NCBI RefSeq assembly: GCF_030915405.1 | Contig: NZ_CP133262.1 | Coordinates: forward strand, 1,240,001-1,304,000 | DNA: 64,000 nucleotides | DNA from: Neobacillus nitrireducens | GTDB taxonomy: Bacteria > Bacillota > Bacilli > Bacillales > Cytobacillaceae | Reading direction: 5' to 3' | Shown here: positions 1 through 9,148 of the stretch, in pieces | How the letters are laid out: every line of letters begins with the position of its first letter | Position numbering within the stretch: the first letter of the stretch is position 1 | The notes under the pieces: model-generated | Seen by the model: the letters and a program-made list of their open reading frames with translations, nothing else | Databases searched by the model: none | Told to the model about the DNA's origin: nothing | Translations under genes and position numbers: made by a program

Positions 1-1431
1 TTCCATGAGAGGCTGCAACATAAGGATTGGCAAACAGATTTCGGTATTCCTCAATTTTTTCCGAACGAGTCGACGCCGGATCACTGCTTAGGTTAATTTC
101 TTTTGCAAAGATAATATTTGCTGCTCCCTCAGGACCCATAACGGCAATTTCCGCATTAGGCCAAGCAAATACGATATCCGCACCAATTGCTTTTGAATTC
201 ATAGCGACATAGGCCCCGCCAAATGCTTTTCTTAATATGACAGTAATTTTTGGAACAGTTGCTTCTGAATAGGCATAGAGAATTTTTGCACCATGACGAA
301 TGATTCCTCCGTGCTCTTGATTTACCCCGGGAAAAAACCTGTAACATCCTCAAAGGTTATGATGGGGATGTTAAAAGAGTCACAGAATCGAATGAATCTG
401 GAAGTCTTATCCGAAGAATTAATATCCAGACCGCCGGCCATTACTTTAGGCTGATTAGCAACAATCCCCACACTTTTTCCGTCTATTTGTCCAAATCCAA
501 CCACGGTATTTCTCGCATAGTCCTTATGAACCTCCATGAAATCACCGTGATCTAGAACTTGTTCTAACACCTTCCGAATGTCATATACCTTGGTTCCATT
601 GAGAGGTACCAGGTTAAGCAAATCTTCGCGCCAATCACTGTCTTCACAATGTGAAAGAGCCTGAGGAGTTTCCATATTATTTTGAGGCAGAAAGGAAATT
701 AATCTTCGTACTTCCTCTAAGACCCCCTGTTCAGAATCACCGGTAAAATGTGCACAGCCACTAATGGAGGAATGAACCTTTGCACCGCCCAGATTCTCTG
801 CAGAAATTTTCTCGCCGGTAACCGTTTCAATGACCTTTGGACCTGTAATAAACATTTGACTGGTATTTTCCACCATAAACACAAAATCAGTTATGGCTGG
901 AGAATAGACTGCCCCACCAGCACAAGGACCCATGATCACCGATATTTGCGGGATTACACCAGAGTAGATGGCATTTCGATAAAAAATTTGACCGTATCCG
1001 TCTAAAGAAACGACGCCTTCTTGTATCCTGGCACCGCCTGAGTCATTTAATCCAATAATGGGTGCTCCATTTTTTGCAGCTAAATCCATAATTTTGCAAA
1101 TTTTAGTTGCATGCATCTCTCCTAGTGCTCCGCCAAAAACAGTAAAATCCTGGGCAAATACGTATACAAGACGCCCATTAATTTTACCGTAACCCGTCAC
1201 AACACCTTCCCCCGGGCTTTCCATTTTATCCATGCCGAAGTTGGTTGCTCGGTGCTTGATGAATGAATTTAATTCCACAAAGGAGTCATTGTCCAGCAAT
1301 AGATCAATTCGTTCCCTTGCAGTAAGCTTCCCGCGATTATGCTGTGTATCAATTCGCTTGTCACCGCCGCCAAGCACGATTTTACTTTTCCGATCCCATA
1401 GATCATAAATCTTCTCATAAACTGTGCTCAT
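1..1431 (-). pseudogene. acyl-CoA carboxylase carboxyltransferase subunit (PccB/MmdA type), frameshifted and cut by window edge
   Basis: Carboxyltransferase subunit that moves the carboxyl group from carboxybiotin to an acyl-CoA (propionyl-, methylcrotonyl- or similar). The first ~369 residues run from an ATG at 1431 and show the family's N-terminal GGGDKRIDTQH-type region and the glycine-rich GGARIQEGV and GPCAGGAVYSP segments. Around position 325-340 the reading frame stops just after DVTGFFPG, where relatives continue with [12 protein letters not shown]. That continuation is present in another frame and stays open to base 1 (through [11 protein letters not shown] and MGPEGAANI), so one base appears to be missing in a T6/C3/G4 stretch. 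Relatives are ~510 aa; the last part lies outside the window. It follows accB by 34 nt in the etf-acc operon. Either a real pseudogene or a sequencing indel. Confidence 0.85.
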
Positions 1432-1465
1432 TGGAAATCTCCACTTCCTCTCTGCTCGAAATATG

Positions 1466-2011
1466 TTATGATGTCTGCTTCACCAAGAAAAGAGGTTGGC
1501 CGTATTCTACGAGCTGACCATTTTCAACTAGTACTTCAACGATTTCTCCATCCATTTCTGCTTCAATTTCATTAAACAATTTCATAGCTTCTAAAATGCA
1601 GACAATTGTTGATTTCTCAACTTTTTCACCAATTTTAACAAATGGTGCGGCATCCTCTCCTGGTGCTCTGTAAAATATGCCTACCATTGGAGAGACAATT
1701 TTTGAAAGGTTATTGATTTCCTCATTTTTTTGTGTATTATGCACCTCCTCTAGATTATCTCTCGTTACAGCTGCTTGAACATGTCCTTCTGATATCTCCT
1801 TAACCGTGGTAGTTGGTAATACGGCTGTATTCTCAATAGCAACCTCATTTGCCTGACTCTTAGCAGTGTTAATCTCCTGGGGAACGACTGCTGCTGCCCC
1901 CAACTTTCTACTAATCAAAATTTTAGAATTACCTTCTTCTATTTCCAAAACCTCTATAGAAGAAGCATCAACTAGTTTAATCATTTCTCTGATTTCTTGG
2001 ATTTTAAACAT
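1466..2011 (-). CDS. accB: biotin carboxyl carrier protein of acyl-CoA carboxylase
   Basis: Carries the biotin arm that shuttles carboxyl groups between the biotin carboxylase and carboxyltransferase of the neighbouring genes. The C-terminal biotinyl domain (about residues 103-178) contains the EAMKL motif with the biotinylated lysine at residue 144. A variable linker (about 40-100) precedes it, as in AccB. Length of 181 aa is slightly above the usual ~160. It lies 32 nt downstream of the biotin carboxylase gene and upstream of a PccB-type carboxyltransferase rather than AccA/AccD, so a dedicated catabolic acyl-CoA carboxylase is more likely than the fatty-acid synthesis enzyme. Confidence 0.9.
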   Translation of the reverse strand: MFKIQEIREMIKLVDASSIEVLEIEEGNSKILISRKLGAAAVVPQEINTAKSQANEVAIENTAVLPTTTVKEISEGHVQAAVTRDNLEEVHNTQKNEEINNLSKIVSPMVGIFYRAPGEDAAPFVKIGEKVEKSTIVCILEAMKLFNEIEAEMDGEIVEVLVENGQLVEYGQPLFLVKQTS

Positions 2012-2043
2012 TTTCTCTCTCCTTCATAATCGGTAATAAAGAA

Positions 2044-3396
2044 TCATACCTCTAACTTCAATGGATTCGTTTCAAGGAACTTTGTATTAAACTGACCCTT
2101 AACAAAGGATTCATGTTCTAGTAATTTCTGGTGGAACGGGATCGTCGTTTTAATTCCACTTATGACAAATTCATCGAGCGCCCTTTTCATTCGCTCAATC
2201 GCTTCATCACGATCTTTTCCCCAAACGATCACTTTTGCTGCCATCGAATCATAAAAAGGTGAAATTTCATAACCAGGATAGACAGCACTATCCACTCGTA
2301 CACCATACCCCCCTGGAGGATGATACATTTCGACTTTTCCTGGTGAAGGCATAAAATTCTTTGCCGGATTTTCTGCATTTATACGGCATTCAATCGCCCA
2401 CCCATTTATTTTTATATCACTTTGGTTGAAGGAAAGCGGATATCCTGCCGCTACTGAAATTTGTTCTTTTATTAAGTCAATACCAGTAATCATTTCTGTA
2501 ACAGGGTGTTCTACCTGAATACGGGTATTCATTTCCATGAAATAGAAATGGCCGTTTTTATCTAAGAGGAACTCAACAGTACCCGCGCCATGATAATGGA
2601 CAGCCTTTGCAGCCGCGATTGCTGCACAACCCATCTGTTCACGAATCTCTTGCTCAAGGGCTGGTGACGGAGCTTCTTCAACCAGTTTTTGATGTCGTCT
2701 TTGGATGGAACAGTCTCGTTCACCTAAATAAACGATATTTCCAAGCATATCTCCCATGATTTGAATTTCCACATGACGGGGTCCCTCAATGTATTTCTCG
2801 AGATACACACCCGCGTTTCCAAATGCCGTTTCAGCTTCTTTCTGTGCTTGACGGATGGCTTTGCGTAATTCCTCCTCATCCTCTGCAACTCTCATTCCCT
2901 TTCCTCCACCGCCAGCTGTTGCTTTAACAATGACCGGGAATCCAATTTCCTTCGCTATCATAATAGCTTCTTCAAGATCTTCAATTAGACCATCTGTTCC
3001 AGGAACGGTAGGCACGCCTACACTTTTCATGGTTTCTCTCGCGACCGCTTTATCCCCCATTTTATTAATGGCGTCTGCATCTGGCCCAATAAATGAAATG
3101 TTGTAATCCCAGCAAATTTCAGCAAAGGTACCATTTTCCGCCAGAAAACCATAACCAGGGTGGATCGCATCCGCATTCGTAGATTGAGCAACGCAAATTA
3201 TATTTGCAATATTCAAATAGCTTCGCGTGGATGCAGTGGGTCCAATACAATATGCTTCGTCAGCCATTTGCACATGCAGGGCTTCACGGTCTGCCTCAGA
3301 ATAAACTGCAACCGTGGATATCCCCATTTCCTTGCACGCCCTAATTACACGAACAGCAATTTCTCCTCGATTAGCGATAAGAACCTTTTTAAACAT
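2044..3396 (-). CDS. accC: biotin carboxylase subunit of acyl-CoA carboxylase
   Basis: ATP-dependent carboxylation of the biotin on the adjacent carrier protein. The protein starts [20 protein letters not shown], the typical AccC N-terminus, and has the ATP-grasp glycine-rich loop [12 protein letters not shown], the ERDCSIQRR segment and the [15 protein letters not shown] catalytic region. The open frame extends to 3453, but the ATG at 3396 is preferred: an AAAGGAAC ribosome binding site sits about 8 nt upstream and the resulting 450 aa equals the usual length. It is followed by accB and by a carboxyltransferase gene, and preceded by etfA after a 127-nt gap; probably all one operon. Confidence 0.93.
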   Translation of the reverse strand: MFKKVLIANRGEIAVRVIRACKEMGISTVAVYSEADREALHVQMADEAYCIGPTASTRSYLNIANIICVAQSTNADAIHPGYGFLAENGTFAEICWDYNISFIGPDADAINKMGDKAVARETMKSVGVPTVPGTDGLIEDLEEAIMIAKEIGFPVIVKATAGGGGKGMRVAEDEEELRKAIRQAQKEAETAFGNAGVYLEKYIEGPRHVEIQIMGDMLGNIVYLGERDCSIQRRHQKLVEEAPSPALEQEIREQMGCAAIAAAKAVHYHGAGTVEFLLDKNGHFYFMEMNTRIQVEHPVTEMITGIDLIKEQISVAAGYPLSFNQSDIKINGWAIECRINAENPAKNFMPSPGKVEMYHPPGGYGVRVDSAVYPGYEISPFYDSMAAKVIVWGKDRDEAIERMKRALDEFVISGIKTTIPFHQKLLEHESFVKGQFNTKFLETNPLKLEV

Positions 3397-3523
3397 GTAC
3401 ATGTTCCTTTCCAATAGTAATTTTATAGAAGGGTTGCCCATCAATGGATCCATTCATGCAGATTGTTATTGAGAAGAAATTTCCTTTACAAGAGTAATGC
3501 CCTGTTAACTAAACCCATTGATT

Positions 3524-4492
3524 TTAAGAGTTTACTAGTACTTTTTTGAATTCTTCCGCTAGTAGAGGAACCACTTCAAACAAATCACCCACAATACCGT
3601 AGTCCGCTATTTTAAAAATTGGGGCTTCCGGATCTTTGTTAATCGCCACGATCAGTTTTGAGTTAGACATCCCGGCTAAATGCTGAATGGCACCAGAAAT
3701 TCCACAGGCAATATACAAATCAGGGGTTACAACCTTTCCAGTCTGTCCAATTTGCAGGGAATAGTCACAGTAATCAGCATCACATGCACCCCGGGAAGCA
3801 CCGACTGCTCCCCCCAGGACATCCGCCAATTCCTGAAGTTGCTTGAAACCTTCAGGGGATCTAACCCCGCGTCCGCCAGAGATAACAACTTTAGCTTCTG
3901 ATAAATCTACACCGCCAGTTGTTTTACGTATTACTTCCTTAACAATCGTCCGTAAGTCTTTGATCTCAGCATAAAAATGCACAATCTCAATCGTTCCGCT
4001 GATTTCTGCGACCGGGATATTATTTGGACGCACTGTTGCGAATGGGATGCCAGATACTACTTTCTTTTTCTCAAACGCTTTTCCGGAAAAAACAGGACGT
4101 GTAAAAATAACGTCACCATCCTCTACCTGAACATCAATGACGTCAGATACAAGTCCCAGCCCCAAACAGGCTGCAATGCGCGGCGCAAGATCTCTCCCAA
4201 TTGCCGTATGCGGCATTAAAATAGCATCTGGTTCCACTTCATCAAATACCTGTCTCAAGCTTTGAGAATATGCATCCGTTGTATACACATCGAGTTCTTC
4301 GTTGCCCACAATATATACTTTATTTGCTCCATGTTTCCCTAAAACATTTGCATAATGAGCTGCATTATTGCCGAAAGCCACAGCTATAATTTCTCCGCCT
4401 TCCGCAATGCGCTGCGCAGCTGTCAGGGACTCCAGCGAAACACCTCTTAGGTTCCCAGACTTAGCTTCCGTCACCACCAGTACTTTTCTCAT
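3524..4492 (-). CDS. etfA: electron transfer flavoprotein alpha subunit
   Basis: FAD-binding subunit of the heterodimeric ETF that accepts electrons from acyl-CoA or related dehydrogenases and passes them to the quinone pool. The C-terminal FAD domain is recognisable: SGGRGVRS (about residues 205-212), GASRGACDAD (231-240), QIGQTG (247-252) and ACGISGAIQH (262-271). Length 322 aa is normal. It lies 21 nt after etfB, in the usual etfBA order. No acyl-CoA dehydrogenase gene is seen in the window, so the electron donor is unknown; a partner upstream of base 1 or elsewhere on the chromosome is possible. Confidence 0.95.
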   Translation of the reverse strand: MRKVLVVTEAKSGNLRGVSLESLTAAQRIAEGGEIIAVAFGNNAAHYANVLGKHGANKVYIVGNEELDVYTTDAYSQSLRQVFDEVEPDAILMPHTAIGRDLAPRIAACLGLGLVSDVIDVQVEDGDVIFTRPVFSGKAFEKKKVVSGIPFATVRPNNIPVAEISGTIEIVHFYAEIKDLRTIVKEVIRKTTGGVDLSEAKVVISGGRGVRSPEGFKQLQELADVLGGAVGASRGACDADYCDYSLQIGQTGKVVTPDLYIACGISGAIQHLAGMSNSKLIVAINKDPEAPIFKIADYGIVGDLFEVVPLLAEEFKKVLVNS

Positions 4493-4513
4493 GTTAGTTC
4501 GTCCTCCTGTGTG

Positions 4514-5278
4514 TTAGTTTACCTTCGCTACACTGCGAAGAAGTACAGCCAGTTCAGAAACTTGAGCTTCGATATCCCCCTCCAGGATACGTCCTGTTCC
4601 TTTTTTCGGCGGAAAAAATGTCTTGGTAGTTATTGTCTTTACTTCAAGGATGTCATGGATATTTAAATCATCAATCTCTATTCGCTCAATTGGCTTTTTC
4701 TTCGCTTTCATGATACCGGGCAAGGAAGGATATCGCGGCTCATTTAGTCCCTGTTGGGCTGTAACCAATACTGGAAGAGATACCCAAACAACCTCTTTAT
4801 CTCCTTCAACGTCACGCTCGATCACCGCTTCATTCCCGACAATTTCCAGCTTTGTGATCGACGTCACTTGTGGAATATTGAGTTCCTCTGCAAGGCGCGA
4901 ACCAATTTGTCCACCGCCATAATCCACTCCCACATTACCAGCTAATATGATGTCAAATTCACGATTTTTAATAACGGCCTCAAGAATTTTGACTGTACTG
5001 TATTCATCAAGATTTAAATTTTCACTATTAACCATAATCGCTTTATCCGCACCCATCGCAAGCGCCGTTCGCAGCCCATTCTCTGCACGTTCCGGTCCTA
5101 CCGTGATAACTGTTACCTCTCCACCATGTATAGCTCGCAATTGAAGAGCTTCTTCAATCGCATATTCATCGTAAGGATTGATGATGAAGTTTACCCCTTC
5201 TTCACTAACGGTGCCGAAATGGAACGCAATTTTTTCCTCCGGATCAAACGTTTGTTTCATCAATACTAAAATGTTCAT
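4514..5278 (-). CDS. etfB: electron transfer flavoprotein beta subunit
   Basis: AMP-binding subunit of ETF. It begins MNILVLMKQTFDPEEKIAF, a typical EtfB N-terminus, and has the conserved LAMGADKAIMV and DIILAGNVGVDYGGGQIG segments and the LPVLVTAQQGLNEPRYPSLPG signature towards the middle. Length is 254 aa. This is the first gene of the etfB-etfA-accC-accB-carboxyltransferase run on the minus strand. The ~225 nt upstream (5279-5505) contain no copy of the 66-bp operator block seen before other genes of this island, so this operon may be controlled differently. Confidence 0.95.
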   Translation of the reverse strand: MNILVLMKQTFDPEEKIAFHFGTVSEEGVNFIINPYDEYAIEEALQLRAIHGGEVTVITVGPERAENGLRTALAMGADKAIMVNSENLNLDEYSTVKILEAVIKNREFDIILAGNVGVDYGGGQIGSRLAEELNIPQVTSITKLEIVGNEAVIERDVEGDKEVVWVSLPVLVTAQQGLNEPRYPSLPGIMKAKKKPIERIEIDDLNIHDILEVKTITTKTFFPPKKGTGRILEGDIEAQVSELAVLLRSVAKVN

Positions 5279-5471
5279 TTTTTCGTATCCCCTTCTGATG
5301 TAATATTATTAACGCACCCGTGCTAAACGATTTGTGGGTTCCATACTCAATTTCGGTTTAAACCAAATATAAGTCCCCTCAGCAATTTATTTTGTGCTTC
5401 CTATTTCGCCCATTAGTAATTGAGCGAGCGATTGCTCATTTTTAATCAAAATCGAAGTTAGCTGTAAAAAC

Positions 5472-5492
5472 TCCCACCCTTTAAGGATGGGA
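5472..5492 (-). terminator. rho-independent terminator after SDR gene
   Basis: An 8-bp stem (TCCCATCC/GGGTGGGA on the minus strand, one G-U pair) with a short loop is followed on the minus strand by TTTTTAC. It sits 14 nt beyond the stop of the SDR gene at 5506. Confidence 0.65.
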
Positions 5493-5505
5493 ATTTATTG
5501 GCTAT

Positions 5506-6288
5506 TTACACTTTTTGCTCGATCATCTTTCGGGTATAGATGGTTACCCACTTCCTTGGCAGCAGTCCCACAGATTTTGCCATGAGTTTATTTTTAAAGC
5601 CTGGGATGATCACCGTTTTTTTCTTCATTAACCCTTCAAAGCCGCACTTGGCAACTGCTTCTGGTTCCATCAAGTTCTTAATAAAAATTTTTGTTCCTGT
5701 TGCGGCCAGGCCTTCCGTGAGCGGCGTTTTGGTTGAAGGGGGACATAATACACTAACTTGAACTCCGGTTCCTTTTAGTTCTTCCGCAATCGCTTCTGAA
5801 AAGGTTAAGACGTACGATTTGCTCGCCCCATACATCGACATCCCTGGAGTTGGCTGAAAGGCCGCTGTTGAAGCCACGTTTAAAATTTTACCTTGTTTTC
5901 GTTTTACCATTTCATCCGCTATAAGTTTGGTTAAATACGTGAGCGAAATCATGTTGAGCTGCAGATATTCCAATTCTTTTTTAATATCCAATTCCGTCAT
6001 TAACCCTAATCCGCCAGCCCCGGCATTATTAATCAAAATATCGATGTTGATTCCTTCGCTTTTCAATTGCCGATGCAAGCTCTCTACTGTTGCATGGCTG
6101 CTTAAGTCACCTGCAAAAGTATTTACTTGCACTCCATAATTATTTTTTAAATTCTCGGCTTGTTGTTCCAACAATGTTACATCTCTGGCAACTAGTACCA
6201 AGTTATATCGATGGACTGCGAAAACTTTTGCGAATTCCAAACCGATCCCTTTAGTAGCGCCTGTAATCAAAACTGTTTCTGTTGGCAT
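5506..6288 (-). CDS. SDR family NAD(P)-dependent oxidoreductase (DltE/YqjQ-like)
   Basis: Short-chain dehydrogenase/reductase of the classical type. The cofactor motif TGATKGIG is at residues 9-16, the NNAG motif near 87-90, the catalytic serine near 140 and the YxxxK pair at Tyr153/Lys157. Its sequence is closest in style to the DltE/YqjQ group, which does not fix the substrate. Length 260 aa. It is transcribed alone from a promoter carrying copy A of the 66-bp operator block (6351-6416), which ties it to the LysR regulon of this island, and it ends at a hairpin terminator. Confidence 0.85.
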   Translation of the reverse strand: MPTETVLITGATKGIGLEFAKVFAVHRYNLVLVARDVTLLEQQAENLKNNYGVQVNTFAGDLSSHATVESLHRQLKSEGINIDILINNAGAGGLGLMTELDIKKELEYLQLNMISLTYLTKLIADEMVKRKQGKILNVASTAAFQPTPGMSMYGASKSYVLTFSEAIAEELKGTGVQVSVLCPPSTKTPLTEGLAATGTKIFIKNLMEPEAVAKCGFEGLMKKKTVIIPGFKNKLMAKSVGLLPRKWVTIYTRKMIEQKV

Positions 6289-6350
6289 ATGTTTTTTAGT
6301 CCCCTAACGTTTGGAATATTCTAAAATTTATAAATACTATTATGTTATTG

Positions 6351-6416
6351 ATTATACTCATTAGTAATAATTAAATAAAATTAAAGATTTTAATATATAA
6401 GTAAGTATTACTAATA
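6351..6416 (-). promoter_or_regulatory. 66-bp operator/promoter block, copy A
   Basis: Copy A of a 66-bp AT-rich block repeated six times in the first 20 kb. Read on the minus strand it starts with the dyad TATTAGTAAT, has the central dyad ATTAAAATCTTTAAT and ends in a TATAAT -10 hexamer (6351-6356). A second ATTAGTAAT-type dyad lies near 6360. It ends 63 nt upstream of the SDR start at 6288. Size and layout fit a LysR-type site. Confidence 0.75.
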
Positions 6417-6433
6417 TTCATATAGTGAAAATA

Positions 6434-6490
6434 GTGAAAAATATCAATTTTTCAAATTTCCTGGAATTAGTAAGAGTTGCGCATAAAAAA
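6434..6490 (+). pseudogene. possible relic of a LysR-type regulator N-terminus
   Basis: Downstream of operator copy A on the plus strand, a GTG-started frame reads KNINFSNFLELVRVAHK. It resembles the first residues of LysR regulators (compare NIEQLLYIVEVAKY of the LysR at 8144, which lies in the same position next to operator copy B). The similarity ends at the A-run of the terminator of the convergent cupin gene. The match is short, so this may be chance. Confidence 0.3.
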
Positions 6491-6526
6491 AAGAAGCCTC
6501 TTCGTCACTTAGACACCGGGCTTCTC
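6485..6526 (-). terminator. rho-independent terminator after cupin gene
   Basis: The minus strand forms AGAAGCC/GGGCTTCT arms around a ~20-nt loop followed by eight Ts. It lies 22 nt beyond the cupin stop codon. Confidence 0.7.
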
Positions 6527-6547
6527 TATTTATTACAGATTTATTTA

Positions 6548-7042
6548 TTAAAACGCAGTTACATTAGCGGGTTCAATTCCTTCAGCCTCGCAATAGTCAA
6601 GGTATCTTTTCAGGAATGATTCCCAATTATCTCGTGCAAGAATTTCTCCATTTTCACCGATATAGTCTAATGTTCCTTCCACAATATTGAAGGTAATAAC
6701 GTCTTCATCCCCTACAGCCGTAGGTGTATGTGTGGAGCCGGCAGGTTCAAAAACCATGTCGCCAGGTTTGGAGATCCAATCCTCCTCGAGATATCTCCAA
6801 GACCCTTGTACGGTATAAACAATAACTTGTCCAGGATGAAAATGGGCCGGTAGCTGCATTTTCGCAGGTACATATAATAAGGTAATATTCTGTCCTGTCA
6901 CAGGGTTGGCTTTAAGCAATTTAAATTTCGCATCTCCGAAATAAGGAACCCAAGGCAATTCATCTACATTAACATTACCAGCATGATATGCTACTGCTTG
7001 TTGGACATTTTTTACGTTACTCACTAAAATCCCCTCTTCCAA
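6548..7042 (-). CDS. cupin-domain protein (2,4'-dihydroxyacetophenone dioxygenase-like family)
   Basis: A 164-aa protein with one cupin beta-barrel. The first cupin motif reads LPAHFHPGQVIVYTVQGSW, with the metal-binding histidines and the usual spacing; the second motif region is PGDMVFEPAGSTHTP. This arrangement is found in small cupin dioxygenases and in ChrR-like anti-sigma cupins; the sequence is closest in style to the DAD-like group, but the substrate cannot be read from it. It is transcribed from a promoter with operator copy F. Co-regulation with dioxygenases and SDRs suggests a catabolic role (inference). Confidence 0.75.
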   Translation of the reverse strand: MEEGILVSNVKNVQQAVAYHAGNVNVDELPWVPYFGDAKFKLLKANPVTGQNITLLYVPAKMQLPAHFHPGQVIVYTVQGSWRYLEEDWISKPGDMVFEPAGSTHTPTAVGDEDVITFNIVEGTLDYIGENGEILARDNWESFLKRYLDYCEAEGIEPANVTAF

Positions 7043-7118
7043 TGTTTGTTTTTTAAATTCGCACGCTGTTAACGCTTACATTAGCCAGCTAATTAACTTT
7101 TTCGAATTTATTAATTTC

Positions 7119-7184
7119 AGTATATTTGTAATTTTCAGCTAAGTAAAATTGTTATTTTTAACTTGCAGTTAGGTATAATTAATT
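7119..7184 (-). promoter_or_regulatory. 66-bp operator/promoter block, copy F (most divergent)
   Basis: Same length and layout as copies A-E, with a TATACT -10 hexamer at 7119-7124 on the minus strand. It most resembles copy D. It lies 77 nt upstream of the cupin start at 7042 and downstream of the SDR stop at 7212, so it gives the cupin gene its own promoter. Confidence 0.55.
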
Positions 7185-7211
7185 TACACAGTACAGTTAT
7201 TTGGATGAAAT

Positions 7212-8000
7212 TTACTTAGCCCCAAGTCCCCCATCAAGGACCAAAATTTGTCCCGTACAATAATTAGAAGCTGCTGAAGCAAAGTAAAGGAGAGCACCTA
7301 CTAAATCATTGTCACTGCCTAACCTTCTAACTGGAACTTGGGAAGCAATGAAAGGTCCTGCTTTGTGTACAAGTGTTCCCGGTATGTCTGGGTTATTCAT
7401 TCCAGTAGTGAAAACTCCAGGAGCAATTGAATTTACATACACTCCATGGCGGCCCCACTTAACTGCTAGATCCTTCGTTAAAGTCATAACTGCACCCTTA
7501 CTTGTTGTATATCCCACAGAATCTACTGCTTCTGGGTCAACACCTTTAAAACCTATACTTGAAGAAATGTTAATGATTTTCCCGTATTCGTTATTGATCA
7601 TATGTTTTCCAACTGCCTGACACATTAAGAATGTTCCTGTTACATTTGTATCAAGCATAGCTTGCCATTGTTCTAAAGGCATTTCCGCTGCAGGCGTTTC
7701 AAAAACCGTTCCGCTGCTGTTGACTAAAATATCAATTTTCCCAAAACGAGAAACCGCTTTCTCCACACCTTGAACAACAGATTCAGGATTTGTTACATCC
7801 AAGGCTAGGGCAAGTGCTTGTCCTTTTAACGCCTCGATTTCTTTCACTACTTCTTCACAAACCTCTAAACGGCGCGAACATACTACAACGTTTGCTCCGG
7901 CTTCTGCCAACGCCAGTGCCATTACACGCCCTAACCCGCTGCCGCCTCCGGTAACGATGGCTGTCTGTCCTGTTAAATCAAACAATTGATTTACTGTCAT
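7212..8000 (-). CDS. SDR family oxidoreductase (FabG/gluconate 5-dehydrogenase-like)
   Basis: Classical SDR of 262 aa. It has the cofactor motif TGGGSGLG (residues 17-24), NSSG (94-97, in place of NNAG), catalytic serine in NISSS (144-148), the YxxxK pair at Tyr164/Lys168 and the C-terminal GQILVLDGG found in FabG-like enzymes. It probably oxidises or reduces a hydroxy/keto intermediate of the island's pathway; the substrate is not identifiable. It is divergent from the lysR gene at 8144, with operator copy B between them. Confidence 0.87.
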   Translation of the reverse strand: MTVNQLFDLTGQTAIVTGGGSGLGRVMALALAEAGANVVVCSRRLEVCEEVVKEIEALKGQALALALDVTNPESVVQGVEKAVSRFGKIDILVNSSGTVFETPAAEMPLEQWQAMLDTNVTGTFLMCQAVGKHMINNEYGKIINISSSIGFKGVDPEAVDSVGYTTSKGAVMTLTKDLAVKWGRHGVYVNSIAPGVFTTGMNNPDIPGTLVHKAGPFIASQVPVRRLGSDNDLVGALLYFASAASNYCTGQILVLDGGLGAK

Positions 8001-8057
8001 TCTAATTTTCCCCCTAAATTAAGAATATTCAAAGATTTTAAAATCTTATTGATATTA

Positions 8058-8123
8058 AGTATACTTATAAATTATAATTAAATAAAATTAAAGATTTTAA
8101 TGTGTAAGTAAGTATTACTAATA
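8058..8123. promoter_or_regulatory. 66-bp operator/promoter block, copy B, between SDR and lysR
   Basis: Copy B lies in the divergent intergenic region of the SDR (7212-8000) and the LysR regulator (8144). The minus-strand TATACT -10 is at 8058-8063 and the distal dyad ATTACTAATA at 8114-8123 sits 20 nt from the lysR start. This is the classical place for a LysR regulator that activates its neighbour and represses itself. Confidence 0.75.
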
Positions 8124-8143
8124 TTCAAAAAAGGGGTACAGCC

Positions 8144-9049
8144 ATGAACATTGAACAATTACTATATATTGTTGAAGTTGCAAAATATAGTTCTCTATCT
8201 ATAGCAGCACAGAATCTTCATGTGACTCAATCAACCATAAGCCAGTCCATTACTAACTTTGAAAAGGAGCTAGGGATTAAAGTTCTTAAACGATCACGTG
8301 GACACGGAGCTGTACCAACTGATGAAGGCAGAATCATATTAAAGCTTGCCTACGAAGTACAGAAAAAACTGGAGGAAATAAAAGAAGCAGCCAACCTATT
8401 GAATTCCACTGAAGTAGGAGAACTAAAAATATCTTCTTTACCCGGCTTGATGACATTTCTGGTAAAAGCTATAGCCGGATTTAGACAGGATCATCCTCAC
8501 GTAAATTTAGAGATTGCCGATAAAAGTGGATCTGCTGTTATTGAAGATGTTCGACAGCATAACACTGATTTCGGACTGATTACTTATTCAAGTGACTTGA
8601 ATATAAACATGGAAGGAATTGCTTTTGAAGCTCTTATTGAAGGGAAGCAGAAAGTATATGTTTCTAAGCATTCTCCAGTAGCGTTTCTAGGTACCGTATC
8701 ACCGAATGATATTCTTGATCAAACTCTCGTTACATATAAAGGTGAATTAATGCAGTATTTTGTTCAAGATTTCTTTAACAAATATAAGCCTATGAAAATC
8801 CTATTTACTTCAAATAATATGGATGGAGTTCTTCAAGCCATAAGTGAAAATTTGGCGATTACATTTGCTCCTGATTTCGTAATGAAAAACTATCCCCCTG
8901 TCATCAATGGTGATATCATCCCAATTGATTTGATGAATCATCCCACGGTTAATATTTCTTTAGGGTTAGTTCGATCAGAGAATAAACATTTATCTACTTT
9001 TGCCCACAAATACATACATTATCTAAAATCAGAAATACTTAATAGTTAA
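8144..9049 (+). CDS. LysR family transcriptional regulator, probable regulator of the catabolic island
   Basis: 301-aa LysR-type regulator. The winged HTH occupies residues 1-60 (MNIEQLLYIVEVAKYSSLSI, then AAQNLHVTQSTISQSI) and a periplasmic-binding-like effector domain follows from about 90. The ATG at 8144 has an AGGGGT ribosome binding site. It sits inside the island, divergent from an SDR gene, next to operator copy B; the other five copies of that block lie before genes of the island. From this position it is the best candidate for binding the block, with a pathway intermediate as inducer (inference). It ends at a strong hairpin terminator. Confidence 0.9.
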   Translation: MNIEQLLYIVEVAKYSSLSIAAQNLHVTQSTISQSITNFEKELGIKVLKRSRGHGAVPTDEGRIILKLAYEVQKKLEEIKEAANLLNSTEVGELKISSLPGLMTFLVKAIAGFRQDHPHVNLEIADKSGSAVIEDVRQHNTDFGLITYSSDLNINMEGIAFEALIEGKQKVYVSKHSPVAFLGTVSPNDILDQTLVTYKGELMQYFVQDFFNKYKPMKILFTSNNMDGVLQAISENLAITFAPDFVMKNYPPVINGDIIPIDLMNHPTVNISLGLVRSENKHLSTFAHKYIHYLKSEILNS

Positions 9050-9056
9050 GACAGAA

Positions 9057-9102
9057 AAAAGAGAAGCAACTTCGCGTAAGTGAACGAAAAGCTTCTCTTT
9101 TT
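9057..9102. terminator. bidirectional terminator between lysR and CoA-transferase genes
   Basis: AAAAGAGAAGC and GCTTCTCTTTT form an 11-bp stem around a ~23-nt loop, with T runs on both strands, between the convergent lysR (ends 9049) and CoA-transferase B (ends 9149) genes. Confidence 0.8.
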
Positions 9103-9148
9103 TACGAATCTATTTATACCCCCAACAGGGATTAGCAGTTTATTCCTT

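Noticed and set aside
5472-5492. GC-rich hairpin resembling an IS200/IS605 end
   Set aside because: No transposase gene lies nearby and its T run and position suit a plain terminator of the SDR gene.
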